From positions 1 through 64,000 of the forward strand of contig JAGQSC010000017.1 in assembly GCA_020439745.1 (NCBI GenBank): a DNA stretch of 64,000 nucleotides, read 5' to 3'. The DNA comes from Acidobacteriota bacterium. Its GTDB lineage: Bacteria > Acidobacteriota > Holophagae > Acanthopleuribacterales > Acanthopleuribacteraceae. Positions 50,809 through 60,600 of this stretch are shown piece after piece; within the stretch, counting starts at the first letter, position 1, and each line of letters opens with the position of its first letter. A program made the position numbers and the translations under genes. The notes below the pieces were generated by a model. It worked only from the letters and a program-made list of their open reading frames with translations. It did not search any database and was not told the DNA's origin.

Positions 50809-51243
50809 TTGACTCGTCACTTGGATTTCTGGGGAAAAGTGCGTCGGCTGCTCGGCAGAAAAACGCTGGACGTTCCGGACAACTTAGTTGAGTGGGCACA
50901 GCAATTGATGGAGGGACACACAGCCAGCCCGAAAATCGTGTTTGAGCATACGAATTTGATGCGTACATCCATGACCATCGAGCGAATGCATGTGGCATTG
51001 TCTGATGAAATCGACATCATGATTGAGATTGCTGAAGGAAGGGATGGCTGCCATCTGCTCGCCGTGTCCGATACGTTGCTATTTGCTGACGTACTCGTGT
51101 TCTGTGGCGAAATCGCATTTCAGACCTATATGGTTGATGGATGTTTTGAATTCAAGGGTCTGAGTGCCGGCAAATATCGAATAGCCATTAATGAAGGAAA
51201 AACGGTTCATTGGATCGATCATCTCGCGGTGGGGTCCCCTTAA
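50809..51243 (+). CDS. Small unknown protein between sigma factor and CHAT protease
   Basis: The 144-residue product starts at TTG 50809. It has no signal peptide. The N-terminal half is helical (FWGKVRRLLGRKTLDVPDNLVEWAQQLMEG); the C-terminal half is beta-rich and ends GCFEFKGLSAGKYRIAIN, a turn common in prealbumin/carboxypeptidase-regulatory-like sandwiches. It overlaps the CHAT gene start by 34 bases. In this position an anti-sigma factor or adaptor of the protease would be expected, but no such domain is recognised. Confidence 0.7.
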   Translation: MTRHLDFWGKVRRLLGRKTLDVPDNLVEWAQQLMEGHTASPKIVFEHTNLMRTSMTIERMHVALSDEIDIMIEIAEGRDGCHLLAVSDTLLFADVLVFCGEIAFQTYMVDGCFEFKGLSAGKYRIAINEGKTVHWIDHLAVGSP

Positions 51244-53903
51244 CATCTGACCTGCTCAATGATTTCTCTGCGTTTGAGCGAGAGTTTTTGAAGCTTCTGC
51301 AGCAGGACATCGAAAGCGCATCAGCGTATGAACCGAAACTACGCAGGTTGGTTCGAGGATCCGATCTCCTATTGGCGGCACGAAGCAGCCGCCTGATGGG
51401 TCGGTATTACGGTGCGTTGGGAGAAAACAACCGGGCCCTCCGCTGGATGCAAGTTGCATTGAGGAGATTCAAAGCGGTCCCACACCGACCGGGCGAGATC
51501 CAATGCCACTTGGCGCTGATGGACATGCACATGAGGCGAGGTTCATTTGAACGTGCTTCGGATCACGGAAAAGCCATAAGCACCGATTCGAGTGCCAATC
51601 ATGTCGATCTCGCGAAGACATGGATCAATTTTGGCGTCATGGCTCATAGACGTCGGCAATACGATCGATCGGCAAAATTGCTCGAAGCAGCAGTGAACAT
51701 TGTTTCTAAGACAAACCACAAGAACCTGTGGGCAATTGCGCTGCACAATCTCGGTTGTGTGGAACTATCTCGTAACCGATTTGGCGAAGCTCAAGTGCAT
51801 CTCAATCATGCACGGAAACAGTTCGAGCTTTTGGGGTCGTCGTTGCACTCGGCTTACGTTCACCAGACTCTGGCGGAAGTGCACAGTATTTTGGGACACA
51901 TTCAAGTGGCTATGAATGAACTGAATGCTGCCCGCAGCCTCTATTTGACCGTTGGGGACCGTTTGGGTGTGGCGTATTGCGATTTGGAATTATTTTCGAT
52001 TGATATCTCCGTTGGCAATTTTGGCGACGCCGTGAATCGAAGTGATGCGCTGGTCCAAGAGTTCCAACAACGGTCACTATCTTTTGAGAAAGCGACGGTA
52101 CTCTACCTCACCGCAAAAGCTTGGATGTGTCTCGGGGAACCCGACCTGGCTGACGACGTTTTGTTGCAGGCTCGCAAAGTGTTCAAACGCGAGAAAAACC
52201 AGCACTACCTGGCTTTGTGTGATGTGTTACTTGCCGAGTTAGTGGCGGCAGATGGCCACTTTGAGCGGGCATCGAAGCTCATCGAAAAAGCACGTAAATA
52301 TTTTCGCGACAAGAGGCTCTTCGAACAAGAAATGAACTGCCTGATTGCCAAGCACCGTGCGTGTTTGGATCAGTTTGGTCGAGACGATATGGCGCGCATA
52401 CGCGTGTTGTTGAAGCGACCTATCAGCACCATGGCGGCCGTTGAAGCACGATTCTTGGTTGCGAGTGAATGTGCGCGGGGAGGCAGAAAAGCCGTTGCCA
52501 TACGGGAGCTCGCGCACGTCATTGCGTTGCTGGAGGAAACCCGGTCCACAATTGACTCCAGTGACCGCAGGCGGAGCTTATTCGGTCATCAAAAAAGCGC
52601 TTATGAACGCTTGGTCGCCTGGTTGTTCGAGTGGAACGAGCGGCAATCGAACGACGTCATCGCCCAGTTACTGGAAATGACCCGATGCCGCGAGCTCATG
52701 AACGCGATGAAGGGACCGTTTGAAGACACGGGCCCACCCAATCGTTTGGCCCACGAACTCCAGAGTTTGTTGGATCATGCGGGACACTTGGATCGCAAGC
52801 TCTCACGGCTCACACAAGATCCATGCGCATCCGCCGCCGAAGTGACGGAGGTCGTTCGCAGTCGAAAAGCATGTCGGGCATCCATCCAAAAAACAAAAAA
52901 ATCGTTGCAGGACCACCGCCGCCTTTCTCTGTATATGCCTTCTGATGTGTCCCTATCGGATATCCAAGCACTATTGCCTGAAGGTACCCTCGTTCTGGTC
53001 TTTTTTGTGACTGACGAGCAGATTTACCGACTTGCGATCGATGACCAAAAGGTCATCAAGTCCGCCATTCCTTTGGACAGCTCGTTACTTCGAGATATTG
53101 GTTATGTCACGCAAGCAAGTCGCTCGACTTTGGGCGAGACCCGACTGAGACAGGCCTTGGTGAGACTAGGCGGCACGCTCTTGCCTCAAATGGAGGGCAA
53201 ACAACTTTTGATTGTGCCCCACAAGCAGCTGCAACGTTTTCCTTTTGGGGCCCTGATCACGAACCAAACGTTTCTAATCGAAGAGATGAGTGTATCGATT
53301 TGCCCGAATTTGGGCATCCTGGCGCACGGCCTGCGACATCCACAAAAACACTTTCGTCGTGCCCTGATAGCTTGCTCTCAACGAGATGGGGATCCGAAAG
53401 CAAAGGAAGCAAGCACCATCGCTTCGATCTATCCGGTACAACAAAGTGAGCGCTTTGACACAAAACTCTTGGCTTCGTTGGATAGCGAGAGCCTGTTTCA
53501 CTTTGCCGGGCACAGTTACTTTGATGCCGCTCAGCCGGAACGTTCATACCTTGAGTTGGGAGGTGACCGTTTCTTTCTATATCAATTGGAAGGTGTGGAT
53601 ATTGGCGGTGCATTCGTGAATCTGGCATCCTGTCAATCAGGTGTGATGGCTCACGATTTATCCAATGAGCTGGTCGGGTTTGTGACGCACTTTTTTTCGG
53701 CAGGTGCCTGTGGTGCCTTGGGTTGTAGTTGGGAAGTGGACGATGTCGAAACAGCCGAGTGGATGGTCCACTTTTATGAATCAATGCGCGAAATGAGCGT
53801 GCGTGAGGCGCATCAAAGTGCCTGCCGGGCGTTAATTGGTGCGGATCGTTCCATTCGATCTTGGGCGGGGATCCAGTTATATGGGGTCTTTCGTTCGGAT
53901 TAA
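51210..53903 (+). CDS. TPR-CHAT cysteine protease
   Basis: This 897-residue cytoplasmic protein has about ten TPR-like helical repeats (roughly 20-460), a helical linker, and a C-terminal CHAT (caspase/separase-clan) peptidase domain (roughly 590-895). The catalytic dyad is visible: H768 in HFAGHS and C808 in LASCQSG. TTG 51210 is the start, with GAAGGA 11 bases ahead, inside the preceding gene. CHAT proteases linked to TPRs act in programmed-response and defence settings (for example Csx29 of type III-E CRISPR); the partner here may be the sigma factor, the small protein or the subtilisin. Confidence 0.92.
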   Translation: MDRSSRGGVPLTSDLLNDFSAFEREFLKLLQQDIESASAYEPKLRRLVRGSDLLLAARSSRLMGRYYGALGENNRALRWMQVALRRFKAVPHRPGEIQCHLALMDMHMRRGSFERASDHGKAISTDSSANHVDLAKTWINFGVMAHRRRQYDRSAKLLEAAVNIVSKTNHKNLWAIALHNLGCVELSRNRFGEAQVHLNHARKQFELLGSSLHSAYVHQTLAEVHSILGHIQVAMNELNAARSLYLTVGDRLGVAYCDLELFSIDISVGNFGDAVNRSDALVQEFQQRSLSFEKATVLYLTAKAWMCLGEPDLADDVLLQARKVFKREKNQHYLALCDVLLAELVAADGHFERASKLIEKARKYFRDKRLFEQEMNCLIAKHRACLDQFGRDDMARIRVLLKRPISTMAAVEARFLVASECARGGRKAVAIRELAHVIALLEETRSTIDSSDRRRSLFGHQKSAYERLVAWLFEWNERQSNDVIAQLLEMTRCRELMNAMKGPFEDTGPPNRLAHELQSLLDHAGHLDRKLSRLTQDPCASAAEVTEVVRSRKACRASIQKTKKSLQDHRRLSLYMPSDVSLSDIQALLPEGTLVLVFFVTDEQIYRLAIDDQKVIKSAIPLDSSLLRDIGYVTQASRSTLGETRLRQALVRLGGTLLPQMEGKQLLIVPHKQLQRFPFGALITNQTFLIEEMSVSICPNLGILAHGLRHPQKHFRRALIACSQRDGDPKAKEASTIASIYPVQQSERFDTKLLASLDSESLFHFAGHSYFDAAQPERSYLELGGDRFFLYQLEGVDIGGAFVNLASCQSGVMAHDLSNELVGFVTHFFSAGACGALGCSWEVDDVETAEWMVHFYESMREMSVREAHQSACRALIGADRSIRSWAGIQLYGVFRSD

Positions 53904-54005
53904 CGCTCGATTTATTGAACCAGAGCAGTTATTCTTGACTCATGGACTCCGGCCAGTACTCCGATAAGGCATGTGTCGTGTGTTGTCGGGAGGTAGAGGA
54001 TTGCA

Positions 54006-55241
54006 ATGACTCGATTTTTTGTTTGCTCGGCTTGGATTTGCATGGGTGCCTTGGCATCTGAGCATTCAGTCATCATCAAGCTAGCAGATGGCGTATCGGC
54101 AACCGATGCGTTGTCGGGTTTTGTGATCGTCCATACAGAGCCGGTGGGCATGGCCAACGTATTCAAGGTTACGATCGATACGCATTTGAGTGGCCAGGCC
54201 TTGCATCAACAGATCAAACGAAACCGCAACGTCTTGAAGTCGGAAGACAACCAGGCAAGTGAACTGGTTGGACCCGAAGATCTGGTTGATTTGGACCAGC
54301 GTACCATAGGCATTCTGGATGACTTCGAAATCAACCAAAGAACAATCGGGGTCCTCGATGATATCGACATGGATTACCTGGCCCTCTTCAGTCAACCTTT
54401 TACGGAGCACGTGAGAGCCATCGACGCCTGGCCCTACACCAAAGGGCAGGGCATTGTCGTCGCTGTTGTGGATACTGGCGTCGACCTAAATCACTCCTTC
54501 TTGGCAGGCAACTTGGTAGCGGGCTGGGACTTCGTGGCGAATGACGACCAACCTCAGGACGAACGAAGCGGACTGGATAGTAACCAAAACGGCTTTGTAG
54601 ACGAGGGGTGGGGGCACGGAACCCACGTGGCAGGCATCATCAAAATGATGGCACCCAACGTGAGTGTGATGCCTTTGCGAGCCGTCGATTCGGATGGAAA
54701 TGCCGAACTGGCCCATATTCTGAGCGCCATTAATTATGCTGTGGAGCACGGTGCTCGGATCATCAATCTGAGCATGAGCATTTCTGACCCCTCGGAACTA
54801 CTGATTGGGGCGATTGACCAGGCTCGAAAGGCGAACGTGCTCGTCGTGGCTTCGGCTGGAAATAGGAACGACGCTTTTCTAAAGTATCCAGCTTCCGAGA
54901 TGGAACCTATTGCAGTCGCATCCGTGGACCACTACGGTCAGAAATCTTCCTTTTCCAATTACGGCCGCGAGGTTGATATCTGTGCGCCCGGAGAATTGGT
55001 GATCAGCTGTCTTCCCGGAGACAGGTACGTGCGCCGGTCTGGAACTTCCATGGCCGCGCCTATGGTAGCTGGCGAAGCGGCACTCATCCTGGAATTGGTG
55101 CCTTCGGCCCCTCTAAATTACCTAAAAGGCCGTATTCTCAACAATTGCACCGAAGTGAATAGTTTGAATACGGCCTATAGAAATCAATTGGGTCGGGGTG
55201 TGATGGACGTTTGGAACGCCATCACGCTCCAACCCCATTAG
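54006..55241 (+). CDS. Secreted subtilisin-family (S8) protease
   Basis: The 411-residue protein has a signal peptide (cleavage near ALA-SEH, residue 17), a fervidolysin-like propeptide (about 20-80), a linker with a duplicated nonamer QRTIGILDD/QRTIGVLDD (98-106 and 111-119), and a peptidase domain with triad D156 (VVDTGVD), H204 (GHGTHVAG) and S348 (GTSMAAP). GGGAGG precedes the ATG. It lies 102 bases behind the CHAT gene. The duplicated segment sits exactly where proteolytic activation would remove the propeptide, so it may be a cleavage site. Confidence 0.93.
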   Translation: MTRFFVCSAWICMGALASEHSVIIKLADGVSATDALSGFVIVHTEPVGMANVFKVTIDTHLSGQALHQQIKRNRNVLKSEDNQASELVGPEDLVDLDQRTIGILDDFEINQRTIGVLDDIDMDYLALFSQPFTEHVRAIDAWPYTKGQGIVVAVVDTGVDLNHSFLAGNLVAGWDFVANDDQPQDERSGLDSNQNGFVDEGWGHGTHVAGIIKMMAPNVSVMPLRAVDSDGNAELAHILSAINYAVEHGARIINLSMSISDPSELLIGAIDQARKANVLVVASAGNRNDAFLKYPASEMEPIAVASVDHYGQKSSFSNYGREVDICAPGELVISCLPGDRYVRRSGTSMAAPMVAGEAALILELVPSAPLNYLKGRILNNCTEVNSLNTAYRNQLGRGVMDVWNAITLQPH

Positions 55242-55272
55242 GGGCCATGAAAGCCCCCGGGTGGAGAATAAC

Positions 55273-56790
55273 TTAGAATTGGACGACTGCTTGGTTTGAG
55301 CATTCGCCGGAGTCGCATACGACGTAGGTGTAGCTGACGCCACCACCTTTTTTGTCAATGTTGTCGGTGAATGAACCTGAGTTACCAGTTGTGGTCAGCA
55401 AATTCCCATCGCGGTAGATTTCCACGGTGGAACCGGAAGCGCCGCTCCAGGTGAGGTCTGCCTTCTGGTAGCCGCGAACTTTGTAGCCCACGGCCGACAA
55501 CGAGATTGCGCCACCTGAACCATCGGTGACCGTGACTTGTTGGGATGTGCTGGCGTTGGCGCCACCATTGTCGGTTACGGTGAGCGATACCATGTAGGTA
55601 CCTGCGCTGGCATAGCTGTGCGAGGGGTTCTGGGCCGATGATGTACTGCCGTCCCCAAATGTCCATGACCAACTGACGACATTGCCGTCAGGATCAGAAC
55701 TTCCATCCGTGAAGTCAACGGTGAGACCCGTGGTGGAGAAACTGAAGGCTGCGTTGGGCGATTGATTGCTTCCACTTCCACCGTACAAAGATGGCCTGTA
55801 ATTAACCAAACCGCAAACCATGCGATTGGCTTGCTCGGCAGTAAAGTGGTCCATGCAGGTGTCGTTGGTGTAATCCATATAGTTGTGAATGGGGTCGGCA
55901 GAACTGCAGGACGTGGTTTGTACACAGTCATAGCGAGCGGTGACTTCGTCATTGGTGTCGGCAATCAAATCGCCACTTGTATAGGGGTTGGAGCCGTCGC
56001 AGCCACCTTGGAAGGTGTGGTAAAGGCCAAAATAGTGACCAATCTCGTGAGTTGCCGTGCGTCCTTGATCGTAGATGCCACCATAAGGCGCATTGCGTCC
56101 TACGGCCGTCCAGTTGAGAACAACTCCATCTAAGGTCTGGCCAGCCATATCTTGTGGGAAATAGGCATATCCAAGGTAACCACTGGCCTCGTTGGTGTAG
56201 ATGTTTAAGTAGAGATCCTGATCCCAGCCCAATTGCGACTTGTATTGTGATTCGCGACGATCGTTAAACCATTGTCGGTTGGCGGTTCGCGTGACACCGG
56301 CTAATTCGAAGCGAATGCCGGTATCGAAACCCGGTGCTCCTGGGGAGCCATTGAAGGCACCGAAGTCTTCATTGAGAATGTCGATTTGGCTTTGAAGGAG
56401 GCTGTTGGAGATGTCGCCGGTTCCGTTGGTATCGGTGATCACATGAAAAACAACCTGCACGGTGTAAGTTTGCGCGGGATAATACTCGTTCTGAATAACG
56501 GTCTGGTTCTTCGTGCAGTCACTGGCCGCCTTTTCCTGCAAACCCATGGGCATCAATTCGCTTTTGCAACGTCGACTCTCAAAACGGAACTTATCGGAAA
56601 GCTGAAACTCCGCCATGCTTTCGAAACGTTCGCCATCTACAATCACAGCGCCATCTGCTTGAACAGAAAAGGCGTGATCAAATTCATCCAAGGCGTCCAT
56701 ATCGACCGCCTGGTTGTTGCCGTTCCCGGCAAAAAGACTCAAGGTGAAGCATGCGGCAGCTAGCCACAGTCCCCGTTTGAACAAGCTCAT
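55273..56790 (-). CDS. Secreted M43 (pappalysin-like) metalloprotease with PKD domain
   Basis: The 505-residue protein has a signal peptide (ends near FAGNG, residue 23), a propeptide, and a zinc-protease domain with H248-E249-IG-H252-YFGLY-H258 as zinc ligands and the M43-type MDYTNDTCMDHFT Met-turn. A PKD domain (about 348-425; WTFGDGSTSSAQNPSHSYASAGTY) and a C-terminal FN3-like domain (about 430-505) follow. It is transcribed towards the subtilisin gene with only 31 bases between stops. Its leader holds alternative hairpins. Confidence 0.93.
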   Translation of the reverse strand: MSLFKRGLWLAAACFTLSLFAGNGNNQAVDMDALDEFDHAFSVQADGAVIVDGERFESMAEFQLSDKFRFESRRCKSELMPMGLQEKAASDCTKNQTVIQNEYYPAQTYTVQVVFHVITDTNGTGDISNSLLQSQIDILNEDFGAFNGSPGAPGFDTGIRFELAGVTRTANRQWFNDRRESQYKSQLGWDQDLYLNIYTNEASGYLGYAYFPQDMAGQTLDGVVLNWTAVGRNAPYGGIYDQGRTATHEIGHYFGLYHTFQGGCDGSNPYTSGDLIADTNDEVTARYDCVQTTSCSSADPIHNYMDYTNDTCMDHFTAEQANRMVCGLVNYRPSLYGGSGSNQSPNAAFSFSTTGLTVDFTDGSSDPDGNVVSWSWTFGDGSTSSAQNPSHSYASAGTYMVSLTVTDNGGANASTSQQVTVTDGSGGAISLSAVGYKVRGYQKADLTWSGASGSTVEIYRDGNLLTTTGNSGSFTDNIDKKGGGVSYTYVVCDSGECSNQAVVQF

Positions 56791-56800
56791 GATTACAACT

Positions 56801-56836
56801 CCTGAAATTGAATTGCTCCCCGTGTGACAATTCAGG
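56801..56836 (-). promoter_or_regulatory. Alternative 5'-leader hairpins of the M43 protease gene
   Basis: CAATTCA (56828-56834) can pair with TGAATTG (56809-56815), or, as CAATTCAGG (56828-56836), with CCTGAAATTG (56801-56810). The second pairing covers the CAGGAG ribosome site of the protease gene; the first leaves it free. The two exclude one another, so the leader could switch translation. This is based on pairing only. Confidence 0.35.
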
Positions 56837-57002
56837 AACAGACCTCTGGCCCGCGACCCCGGATTTAGTTGTCTATTTGGAACATCAAACTTAAAGTGTG
56901 TGCGAACGATTGGTTTGATACATGAATTTTGAAAATAGTTTGTAAAGGCCGTTGCACATGAAGTGTTACATAACTCATGGCCCCGGCATCCTTACCTGAC
57001 CC

Positions 57003-57632
57003 TTAGGGGATTGCGAACGACTCAGACGCAGGAACTGTTGAAAGGGGTTGGTGCGTCTCTACGGCAAGAGGCGTCTCAATGCGGTAGATCAGGCCGTCGC
57101 CGAGACCGATCCACAAGGTACAGGGCGATGATTGATCTCCGGGATAGGTACCTTGGATGACAGCCATGGACTGTCCTTCCGCCGTGATCACTTCCGTAAG
57201 CTTGGACTCATTTACATCTAAGATACTGATGGGGCTCGTTTTGAGAAGGATGGTTGGCAAGTGAAAGCTACTGCCAAACGAGTCGCCCGAGGTTTGTTTG
57301 ATCAAATCCGCAAAGGGAGTATCGTGGATCTGGTTGTCACGTCGGGAGTCAAACCAAAACGTAGCGCCATCGTTCAAAATCAAAGCACCACGCCTGGGTG
57401 GCATGGTCGTGACCACCCATTCCACGCGTAATTTGCCAGGTGCATGGTACTTCACCACAAATTGGGCTTTCAGATCGCCGCCCTTGAGTGTGACTACCCC
57501 TTTGACGTTGTACACAGAGAGCTTCGAGTAGGCCGTACGGGCTTGTGCCAACACACCTGACGCCGTAAGTGCCGGTTCCTGGACAAGGGGAAGTAACGTG
57601 AAAGCGAAGACGATCACGTTACTTCCTGTCAC
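57003..57632 (-). CDS. LolA-like periplasmic protein
   Basis: The 209-residue product resembles outer-membrane lipoprotein carrier (LolA/LolB-fold) proteins: VKGVVTLKGGDLKAQFVVKY and GALILNDGATFWFDSRRDNQ form the expected curved sheet. It begins at GTG 57632 (a second GTG lies five codons on) and has a hydrophobic N-terminal segment consistent with export. It follows pilY1 by 20 bases, at the end of the minor-pilin operon. Its usual partner LolCDE/LolB genes are not here, so it may be a carrier specialised for pilus or surface lipids. Confidence 0.75.
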   Translation of the reverse strand: MTGSNVIVFAFTLLPLVQEPALTASGVLAQARTAYSKLSVYNVKGVVTLKGGDLKAQFVVKYHAPGKLRVEWVVTTMPPRRGALILNDGATFWFDSRRDNQIHDTPFADLIKQTSGDSFGSSFHLPTILLKTSPISILDVNESKLTEVITAEGQSMAVIQGTYPGDQSSPCTLWIGLGDGLIYRIETPLAVETHQPLSTVPASESFAIP

Positions 57633-57652
57633 GAATGACGAACGACTGTGGC

Positions 57653-60600
57653 TCAGTTGTCAAGTGACGTGTTTTTCCAGATCAGTTGTTGGAACGCGCG
57701 TATGGTTTGTTGGTCCACACGATCGTTAAAGCCTTTGAAGGTACCGTCGATGGATCCGCCAAACACCTGGCCGTTCTTGATATAGACCGAGGCGCGACTC
57801 TTGGTGAATTCTGTTTGAGTGACGCGGTTGGTTGCAGTTGGATCCAGATCAACCGAGAACAGAAATGCCGACGGCGTTGGATCATTGACGTCCGGCAAAT
57901 CAAAGGTTGGGTTCGCCGAATTGAGAGACCCTCGCACGGCCACGAAGAAGATGCGACCGCCCGCGAACGTGATGGGTGCGTAGAGCTTCAGTTCACCCAG
58001 GTTGATGGGTGGAATCAACAACTGCTCGTCTTTCAGGTCATACACGACGACGATGTTGTTGAGGGCGCCCGACCAGTCCGTGCCTCCTGTGCCAAAGGCA
58101 ACGACCTTGTGGCCGGCATATTCGCCCACCGAAGGTGTGGCTGCAATCGGTCGATCGTTGGTCGATGGTACAGCGCCGACACTGGCGTCGAATAATGGTA
58201 TTGCGGGGTTGGCCGATGCCGAAGGTGGGATGGCATTGCCCGTGGCAATATCGATGCGCCAGAGCCTTCCATTCAGGTCACCTACCAGTAGGCTGTCGTC
58301 GAAACTGTCGCTATCCAAATCGGCTACAGCCGCTGAGGCCGGCAGATCGTTTTGGCCGGTTGAATTGTAGCTACGAATGAATGGGCTGGGCCAAATGGAT
58401 TGTCCAGTCTGTAAGTCGAGCGCAAAGATCCTGAGCCCGTGTCCGTTGACATCGTCCGGGTCGTTGGTGGTCACAATTGCGGCATAACCCAATACACTCA
58501 GTGAACCCACCTGTTTCTTGTAGCGCGCCACGGATACGCGCTGGGCGTAGCCGAATACGTTGGGGTCAAAGCGACTCCACAACAAGGTGGGGTTGGTTGG
58601 GTCGGTCACGTCTAGCGCACTGATCCCTTTGGCACCGGTGCCGTGTCCTGAAGCGACGATGGTTCGCCAATGCCTGGAACCCACTTGGTTGTTGGGGTCA
58701 ACCGGTAGGAATGCATCCAGAACGACCGGCGATGAATCTACTTTGGGTCTGTCCGCATCGTCGCTGCGAATGTTCTTAAGCTTGGTCATCAGCGCAGCTG
58801 GAACGTAGCCCATCATTTCCACGCCATCTTCGAGTCGGATGAACTCCAGTACACCATAGGTGGTTCCCACATATCCAACCGCAGGACGGTTACTGTTAGA
58901 GCGTTCGTTGGGCGGTACGATGGCTGGGGTAGAACGTTCCACACCGCCGAAACGTTTGGCGCGGAACTGGCCCCTGAAATTTTTGATGTCTTCGGCCACA
59001 CTGGCTACGGTGTCATTGGGGTCGTTGATGTAAGCTTCGATAACCGCTGCATTGTCTTGGTGCACTGGTTGGCGTACTCCGTTGATGTAGGTAAAAAGCA
59101 CGCGGTCTGTCCAGGCAGGCATTATAGCGAATCCGGCTGCGTCCCAGCTCTCGGTCAGGGTACCAGCCAGACTGTTACCATTGCTGTCTACCAATGGATA
59201 GGCGCGGAAATGGCCTGCATTGCCCGGATACTCAAAGGTGCCGAAATACAAGACGTCATCATCGACTACGGGACCGCTGCGGGCAAATTCTTGCACGGCA
59301 ACAGGATCCACGATGTTGTTAAAGAGCGTGTTCAGGATGTATCGAATGCCTCCGATGTTTTGCGGTCGCGGGACAGGTGGCTGGTTGGGGTCGCCCGTTC
59401 CGCCTGCAAAGATCACATCGGTCCCACCACCTTTGCGACTGCGCGGCACAAAACTCACCGTGCCGTTGTCGCAATTGCGCGGATTGTAGTTGGGATACAC
59501 ATCGGAACAAAAGCCACAACTGCTGGTACCGCATTGGCCGTTATCCAATTGGATGTCAAATTGCTGAAACACGTAATCGTGGCCGCAATGGCAGTCAAAT
59601 AGCACCGTCACGTTGGTGATGCGATAGTTGTTGGTGGTCTGGTTTGTAATAAAAATTCCGTCCAGGTGATCAGTGCCTGCAGGACTTCCCTGGCCGTTGC
59701 AGCCCGGACCGTAGTTGGTACGACCATCAATGGTTTGGGCTAAGAAATCTGTATTGGCCCAATCAGCGAAAGTGCCCTCGCTCATCGGTCCAATGGTCAA
59801 GGACTCTTCGCCGCCATCGTACTCTAGAATAATGGTCACTTCGGCGTCTGGATTGGTCCAGAATTCGGGCACGTTGCGCCTACAACTTTTCATGGTGAGG
59901 TCTATGCGATAGGTGACACCGGGCGAAATGATGGGTTCACAACTGACGTAGCGGTGTCCGGCGATCATGTGCAAGTTACCTTTGTTCGGATCACTGTCCT
60001 TGGTGCGCATGGCGTAATAAGTCCATGGATTGTCAGCTGTGGAGTCCCGGGCAATCAAATTCACGTTCTGATTCCACGCTGAGGTGTTGCCGCTGGACGT
60101 GCCAGTAGTTGGCGTATCACCTGCCTGATAATTGCGGTAATTCTGTGTATCGTTGGTCACGTCGGGTACAAATGGATAGTCGCCAATTTGAGAAAAGGGC
60201 AAATCGAAATTCTCGTAAACAGTGGGATCTATCGTGGTACCGTTGATGCCCATGAACGTTGAAGTCATGAGCGAGGCGACCGATTCCCAAGTATCAATGG
60301 ATTTGCACGTGTAAAGCACGTTGCCACCTGCATCGGCAAAGGCCAACACGTTATTGATCATCTCGGTCTCAGTGGCATCTGGCCAGGGCTCATCAGCCGG
60401 TATGAAATGGGGTACCCACAGGATGAAGAAATCGGCAACGGTCAGGTCACCAGCCGCCACATCCGTTGGATCGAGAATCACATAATAGTTTTGCGGAACA
60501 CCTGCCAACTCAAGGTAGCAGGCCAAAAGAGTCTCGCCCTCATTGTCTGAATTGTTGAGCAACGCGATTTGTCGAGGCGTGTTTTGATAGGTGGCGCCCA

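Noticed and set aside
53904-54005. ECF-type promoter (GAACC...TC) before the subtilisin gene
   Set aside because: Only a partial match; without the target motif of this sigma factor it cannot be separated from chance.
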